DNA from: Dermatophilaceae bacterium
GTDB taxonomy: Bacteria > Actinomycetota > Actinomycetes > Actinomycetales > Dermatophilaceae
Direction of reading: 5' to 3'
Assembly (NCBI GenBank): GCA_014377705.1
Contig: JACMPC010000172.1
Coordinates: 1-32,720 of the forward strand
DNA: 32,720 bases
Part shown: positions 28,889-32,720 of the stretch, piece by piece
Layout: every line of letters starts with the position of its first letter
Position numbering within the stretch: the first letter of the stretch is position 1
Notes under the pieces: model-generated
What the model was told of the DNA's origin: nothing
Databases searched by the model: none
What the model saw: the letters and a program-made list of their open reading frames with translations, nothing else
Made by a program: the position numbers and the translations under genes

Positions 28889-31381
28889 ATGACCAATCTG
28901 ACCCGCGTGGAAGCAGGGGCGCGCTCAGCCCTCATCGAAGTCCTCGGATATCGCGTCGAGCTCGATCTGGCGCAAGGAGCCACAACCTTCGAGTCCTCGA
29001 GCACCGTGTGCTTCACCTGTGCCGAGCCGGGCGGATCAACGTTCCTGGACGTCAAGCCTTTGCGGCTCTATACGGTCACGCTCAACGGGGTCGAGATCGA
29101 CCTCACCGGGTTCGACGGCGAACGGATCGGGCTGACCTCGCTGGCGCTGGAGAACGAGGTCGTGGTAACGGCGACCATGAGCTACAGCAACGACGGGCAG
29201 GGCCTGCACCGGGCCGTCGACTCTGCGGACGACCAGCACTACGTCTACGGGCACTCGTTCCTGGACTCCGCCCCGAAAATCTTCGGGTGCTTCGACCAGC
29301 CGGACCTCAAGGCCCCCTACGACGTCAGCGTGACCGCTCCGCCCGGGTGGATCGTCCTGGGCAACGGGACGGCCACCCGGACCGGCGAGGGCACCTGGGC
29401 GCTGGCGACGACCAAGCCGCTGTCGACCTACTTCTTCACCGTGTGCGCCGGACCCTACGCGTCGGTCACGACGGTCCATGACGGCATCCCGCTGGGCATC
29501 CACGCCCGGGCCTCGCTGCGTGAGCCCCTGGAGCGCCAGGCGGAGCAGATGCTCACCATCACGGCCCAGTCGTTCGACTACTACCACTCGCTGTTCGGTA
29601 TCCGCTACCCGTTCGGGGAGTACCACCAGGTGTTCGTCCCGGAGTTCAACGCGGGGGCGATGGAGAATCCCGGCTGCGTGACCCTGCGTGACCAGTATGT
29701 GTTCCGCGGGGCGATGACCCATGACGAGGAGCTGACCCGGTCCAGCACCATCACCCACGAGATGGCGCACATGTGGTTCGGCGACCTGGTGACTATGCAG
29801 TGGTGGGACGACCTGTGGCTGAACGAGTCCTTCGCCGAGTACATGTCGCACCGAACCCTGGAGGCGGCAACCGAGTTCACCGGTGCCTGGGTCGACTCCT
29901 CGATGGCCCGCAAACCGTGGGGCTATGCGGCCGAGCGGATGCCGTCGACTCACCCGGTGGCAGGATCTCCCGCCCCCGACGCCCAGTCCGCGCTGCAGAA
30001 CTTCGATGGCATCTCCTATGCCAAGGGGGCGGCCACGCTGCGCCAGCTGATCGCCTACATCGGCGATGACGACTTCATCTCCGGGGTCGGTGAGTACCTG
30101 CGCTCCCACGCCTACGGCAATGCGGCACTGGCGGACTTCCTCGGGTCCATGGAGCGGGCCAGCGGCAAGGACCTGCAGCAGTGGGCCGATGCGTGGCTAC
30201 GCACAACGGGACTTGACGCGATCTCGGTGGAGGTAACCACAGAGCGGGGCTCGATCACGTCGGCCACTCTTCGCAGGACGCCTCCGGCTGCTCACCCTGC
30301 CGATCGCCCGCACCGCCTCGATGTTGCGGGGTTCTCCGGCGGCGCCGAGGTGTTCCGGGTGCTGACCACCGTTGACCGGGACCAGACCGCTCTGCCGGAG
30401 CTGGTCGGCAGGCCGGCGGCGAACCTGCTCATCCCGAACGCGACCGACCTGACCTGGGCCAACGTCAAGCTCGATGCGGCCACGCTCGCCGCCGCGCCGG
30501 CAGAGCTGTCGGCGGTGCCACAGGCTCAGGCCAGAGCCGTCGTGTGGACGGCGCTGCTGGACGGGGTCGCCCTGGCCGAGATCGACCCACGACACCTGCT
30601 GGCCGTCCTGGCGACCTCCTGGGCGGGTGAGAGCAACCAGTCGATCATCAACAGGGTCGGTCTCCAGCTGACCCAGCGCGTGATCCCGGCCTTCATCCCG
30701 ACCGATGAGCAGGACGGCGCTCTGGGCGTCACGGCGAACGCTGCCGGTGAGATGCTGGCCGCGGCGGAGCCCGGCTCGTCACGGGCTCTGGTGGCCGCCA
30801 GGTACGTCGCGGCGACGTCCGGGGACGAGGACCTGCTGCGCCGGTGGGCGGCGGGGGAACAGCTTCCCGAGGGCCTTGCGGGGGACTCGGACTTCCGCTG
30901 GGTGGCGCTGGGCAACCTGGCACGACGGGGCGCGATCGGGTCAGCAGAGCTCGACGCCGCTCTCGAGCAGGATCGCACCATGGCCGGCAACCTGAAATGG
31001 TTGCAGGCCAGGGCTTCCGCGCCTGACGCGCAGGCCAAAGTCTGGGCCTGGGGGCAGCTGACCGGTGAGCACGGGCGATCAAACTACGAGCTGAACGCCC
31101 TGGCCGCTGGCTTCTGGCACACGCGCGACCAGGATGTCCTCCGGCCGTACGTCGCTCGCTACTTCCGCGATGTGCCGGCGCTGTCCGGGCGGGTGGGTGA
31201 GGACGCCCTGGCCAGAGTCGCCGCGTTGGCCTACCCGGCAGGTCAGGTCGAGGCGTCCACCGCGGAACAGTCCGCCGCTGCGTTGCTGCGCCCCGACCTG
31301 ACGGCCTCGGTCCGTCGGGCCGTCCTGGACGCCGACTCCCAGCTGCGTGAGGCCCTGGCTTCGCGGGCGGCATTCGGGTGA
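28889..31381 (+). CDS. pepN: Aminopeptidase N (M1 family)
   Basis: This is a cytoplasmic zinc aminopeptidase that removes N-terminal residues from peptides. The exopeptidase motif is GAMEN (256-260). The zinc site is HEMAH (290-294), then 18 residues to E313 in WLNESFAEY, exactly the M1 HExxH-x18-E pattern. The length of 830 residues matches actinobacterial PepN. The N-terminal beta domain begins LTRVEAGARS, and the C-terminal half is the helical domain. There is no signal peptide. The ATG at 28889 follows GCGGGG closely, a weak ribosome binding site. It is convergent with yajQ, 70 bp apart. Confidence 0.97.
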   Translation: MTNLTRVEAGARSALIEVLGYRVELDLAQGATTFESSSTVCFTCAEPGGSTFLDVKPLRLYTVTLNGVEIDLTGFDGERIGLTSLALENEVVVTATMSYSNDGQGLHRAVDSADDQHYVYGHSFLDSAPKIFGCFDQPDLKAPYDVSVTAPPGWIVLGNGTATRTGEGTWALATTKPLSTYFFTVCAGPYASVTTVHDGIPLGIHARASLREPLERQAEQMLTITAQSFDYYHSLFGIRYPFGEYHQVFVPEFNAGAMENPGCVTLRDQYVFRGAMTHDEELTRSSTITHEMAHMWFGDLVTMQWWDDLWLNESFAEYMSHRTLEAATEFTGAWVDSSMARKPWGYAAERMPSTHPVAGSPAPDAQSALQNFDGISYAKGAATLRQLIAYIGDDDFISGVGEYLRSHAYGNAALADFLGSMERASGKDLQQWADAWLRTTGLDAISVEVTTERGSITSATLRRTPPAAHPADRPHRLDVAGFSGGAEVFRVLTTVDRDQTALPELVGRPAANLLIPNATDLTWANVKLDAATLAAAPAELSAVPQAQARAVVWTALLDGVALAEIDPRHLLAVLATSWAGESNQSIINRVGLQLTQRVIPAFIPTDEQDGALGVTANAAGEMLAAAEPGSSRALVAARYVAATSGDEDLLRRWAAGEQLPEGLAGDSDFRWVALGNLARRGAIGSAELDAALEQDRTMAGNLKWLQARASAPDAQAKVWAWGQLTGEHGRSNYELNALAAGFWHTRDQDVLRPYVARYFRDVPALSGRVGEDALARVAALAYPAGQVEASTAEQSAAALLRPDLTASVRRAVLDADSQLREALASRAAFG

Positions 31382-31413
31382 GGGGACCGGCATACCCGCC
31401 GCTGCAGTGGCCG

Positions 31414-31428
31414 CGGACGGCTCGTCCG
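31414..31428. terminator. Small hairpin between convergent pepN and yajQ
   Basis: A perfect 6-bp stem, CGGACG/CGTCCG, with a 3-base loop, in the 70-bp convergent gap. It is symmetric, so it could act on both strands, but no T-run follows on either side. Confidence 0.25.
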
Positions 31429-31451
31429 GGGCATCCTGGCCCGCGAGCGAC

Positions 31452-31946
31452 TCAGCGGTAGTTGGTGAACTGGACGGCGACCTCCAGGTCGGCGCTCCGA
31501 AGCATCGACATGACATCCTGCAGGTCGTCCTTGGACTTGCTGGACACCCGCAGCTCGTCGCCCTGGATGAGCGGCTTCACGGTCTTGCCGAACTCGTCCC
31601 GGATCATCTTGGCGATCTTCTTGGCGTCCTCCTGGGTGATGCCGTCCTTGAGTGAGGCCTCGAGCCTGTACTCCTTGCCGGAGAGCTGGGGGTCCTTCTC
31701 GCCGAGGTCGAGCGCCTTGAGTGAGACCCCCCGCTTGATCAGCTTGGTCTGAAAAACGTCGAGGACCGCGAGCACCCGCTCCGGCGAGTTCGCCTTGATC
31801 AGGATGTTCTCGCCGCTCCACTCGATGGAGGCGCCGACATTCTTGAAGTCGTAGCGTTGGGAGATCTCTTTCTGGGCCTGGGTCAGCGCGTTGCTGACCT
31901 CCTGCTTGTCGACCTTGCTCACGACGTCGAACGATGCGTCGGCCAT
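31452..31946 (-). CDS. yajQ: YajQ family nucleotide-binding protein
   Basis: This is a small cytoplasmic protein of the UPF0234/DUF520 family. Members bind nucleotides, and some bind cyclic di-GMP as transcription co-regulators; the role in actinobacteria is not settled. The signature start ADASFDVVSKVDKQEVSNAL, SQRYDFKNVGASIEW, and the C-terminal SKSKDDLQDVMSMLR and VQFTNYR are all typical. The length of 164 residues is standard. A strong ribosome binding site is present. It is divergent from tRNA-Tyr and convergent with pepN. Confidence 0.97.
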   Translation of the reverse strand: MADASFDVVSKVDKQEVSNALTQAQKEISQRYDFKNVGASIEWSGENILIKANSPERVLAVLDVFQTKLIKRGVSLKALDLGEKDPQLSGKEYRLEASLKDGITQEDAKKIAKMIRDEFGKTVKPLIQGDELRVSSKSKDDLQDVMSMLRSADLEVAVQFTNYR

Positions 31947-31951
31947 ATCGG

Positions 31952-31957
31952 CTCCTT
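31952..31957 (-). promoter_or_regulatory. Ribosome binding site of yajQ
   Basis: AAGGAG on the minus strand, 5 bases before the ATG at 31946; confirms the start. Confidence 0.8.
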
Positions 31958-32035
31958 CGGGTGTGTCAGATGGGCGGTATCCCCGTGAAACGCGCGGGAT
32001 CGTGGTGTCGTCTGTCGTGGTGTGACCCGCCCCGA

Positions 32036-32064
32036 TTGGACGAACCCCGTGGTGGAGTTGCTAT
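32036..32064 (+). promoter_or_regulatory. Promoter of tRNA-Tyr
   Basis: TTGGAC (32036-32041) and TGCTAT (32059-32064) are separated by exactly 17 bp, close to the housekeeping sigma consensus. Transcription would start near 32071, about 11 bases before the mature tRNA. Confidence 0.55.
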
Positions 32065-32081
32065 CCTTCCATCCGCACCTA

Positions 32082-32165
32082 GGCAGGTTGCCCGAGCGGC
32101 CAATGGGAGTGGACTGTAAATCCATCGCGAAAGCTTCGAAGGTTCGAATCCTTCACCTGCCACCA
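32082..32165 (+). tRNA. tRNA-Tyr (anticodon GUA)
   Basis: This is a class II tRNA of 84 bases including an encoded CCA. The 7-bp acceptor stem GGCAGGT/ACCTGCC is perfect. The anticodon loop CTGTAAA carries GTA at 32116-32118, on a stem of TGGA/TCCA with an outer G-T pair. The long variable arm and the T-loop GGTTCGAATCC are visible. The discriminator is A at 32162, followed by CCA. It has its own promoter and terminator, so it is a single-gene unit. Confidence 0.97.
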
Positions 32166-32175
32166 CGTGCTCGAG

Positions 32176-32219
32176 AGGGCCTCTGACCTGCGGAAACGTG
32201 GTTTGGAGGCCTTCTTTTT
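32176..32219 (+). terminator. Intrinsic terminator of tRNA-Tyr
   Basis: The outer stem GGCCTC (32178-32183)/GAGGCC (32206-32211) is extended by two weaker pairs. An inner imperfect stem is closed by a GAAA tetraloop, and a T-rich tail (TTCTTTTT) follows. It is the only classical T-tailed terminator I see in the window. Confidence 0.8.
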
Positions 32220-32401
32220 ATACCTAGTGGGGGTATCCAAACGGCGCCCTGTTTGACGATCCCCAGGGCAGTGGGTCGCAGGCCTCTGACCTGCGTAGAT
32301 GCATAATGCCGGATCGGGTGGCGCTGGGTCCGCCCGGAATACGCCCGGAAGTTTGGGTCCACGCCGCCGTGCCCGCCGGACTCCCTAAGCGCTGACCTGC
32401 G
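32178..32401 (+). repeat. Short dispersed repeat CTGACCTGCG, three copies
   Basis: Copies lie at 32183-32192, 32286-32295 and 32392-32401, 103 and 106 bases apart. The first two are part of a longer identical 15-mer, GGCCTCTGACCTGCG (32178-32192 and 32281-32295). The first overlaps the 5' arm of the tRNA terminator. Confidence 0.7.
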
Positions 32402-32535
32402 AGGACGTCGGGGGTAGGGGTATTCAATCGCTGTGGAAACCGACACCATCGCGATTGGTTCTGGGTGCGGGCGGCGTCATTGCGCCCCCGAAGCCTCCGC
32501 CCCGCATTCTCGGTGGCATCCTCGCCTGGCGCAGC
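32220..32535. other. Gene-poor stretch with small repeats
   Basis: I see no convincing gene here; the open frames are short, with no family features. It holds a hairpin GCCCTG/CAGGGC (32246-32269), two copies of CGCCCGGAA 11 bases apart near 32332-32351, two of the three CTGACCTGCG repeats, and an inverted repeat CAATCGC/GCGATTG (32425-32431 and 32451-32457) with a 19-base spacer. Base composition is slightly less GC-rich than in the genes. Confidence 0.5.
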
Positions 32536-32720
32536 TCATGGACCACACCACTGGGTACCCCGCTGCGGGATGCGCTCGACAACTCCGATGAGGCTCAAAG
32601 ACTCGACCTCGGCTGTGGACTCGAACAAGGGAGCCTCGTCGAGCAGTGCCGCCTCGAGCCGGCCGACCACGAGCACCAGCGGGCCGTCGCCCTCAGGCGG
32701 GGCGCCGCGCTCGGCCAAGA
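32536..32720 (-). CDS. Unrecognised protein, C-terminal part only (runs off the right edge)
   Basis: The last 60 or so codons of a minus-strand frame, with G/C-rich third positions over most of its length. The segment has GPLVLVVGRLEAALLDEAPLF, a hydrophobic-acidic pattern, then SLSLIGVVERIPQRGTQWCGP at the C-terminus. I do not recognise the family. The frame is open to the window edge, so the start is probably outside; a TTG at 32718 is also in frame. It could be a spurious frame. Confidence 0.4.
   Translation of the reverse strand, partial: LAERGAPPEGDGPLVLVVGRLEAALLDEAPLFESTAEVESLSLIGVVERIPQRGTQWCGP

Noticed and set aside
32153-32449. 98-codon minus-strand frame behind tRNA-Tyr
   Set aside because: It overlaps the tRNA end and its terminator, is Arg/Pro-rich, and has no ribosome binding site or motif.

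Overview
The window is a 32.7-kb chromosomal segment of a high-GC Gram-positive bacterium (Actinomycetota; my guess is Micrococcales, near Intrasporangiaceae or Ornithinimicrobium, not provable from the sequence alone). The signs are strongly G/C-biased third codon positions, many GTG starts, nearly all genes joined by ATGA or GTGA stop/start overlaps, and a gene order typical of actinobacterial respiratory loci.

Region 1 (2-13787, + strand) is the end of a conventional complex I operon: nuoD (5' end outside the window), E, F, G, H, I, J, K, L, M, N. It contains the full NADH-oxidising module (NuoEFG). A long-chain polyprenyl diphosphate synthase gene (13784-14809) overlaps nuoN by 4 bases. 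It probably makes the menaquinone side chain, which would couple quinone supply to complex I.

Region 2 (14843-18740, - strand) is a three-gene run, korA-korB-rarD. KorA (a gamma-alpha fusion) and KorB (TPP/[4Fe-4S] subunit) form a 2-oxoacid:ferredoxin oxidoreductase, probably specific for 2-oxoglutarate. rarD encodes an EamA/RarD-type transporter and has no ATG, GTG or TTG at its expected start; it appears to begin with CTG.

Region 3 (18927-27880, + strand, divergent from korA) is a second, strongly diverged complex I operon of ten genes: nuoA, B, C, H, I, J, K, L, M, N. It lacks nuoE, F and G (no NADH input) and also nuoD (the 49-kDa subunit beside the quinone site). nuoC2 and nuoH2 overlap by 4 bases, so nothing is left of a D gene there. 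Placed head-to-head with a ferredoxin-reducing enzyme, it looks like a ferredoxin-fed proton pump. This is the most interesting system in the window. Its NuoA, NuoC and NuoH differ from the normal paralogues exactly in conserved motifs.

Region 4 (27952-32720) is housekeeping: htpX (membrane metalloprotease), pepN (M1 aminopeptidase), yajQ on the minus strand, tRNA-Tyr(GUA) with its own promoter and a good terminator, a roughly 370-bp stretch with no gene but several short repeats, and the 3' end of an unrecognised minus-strand gene at the right edge.
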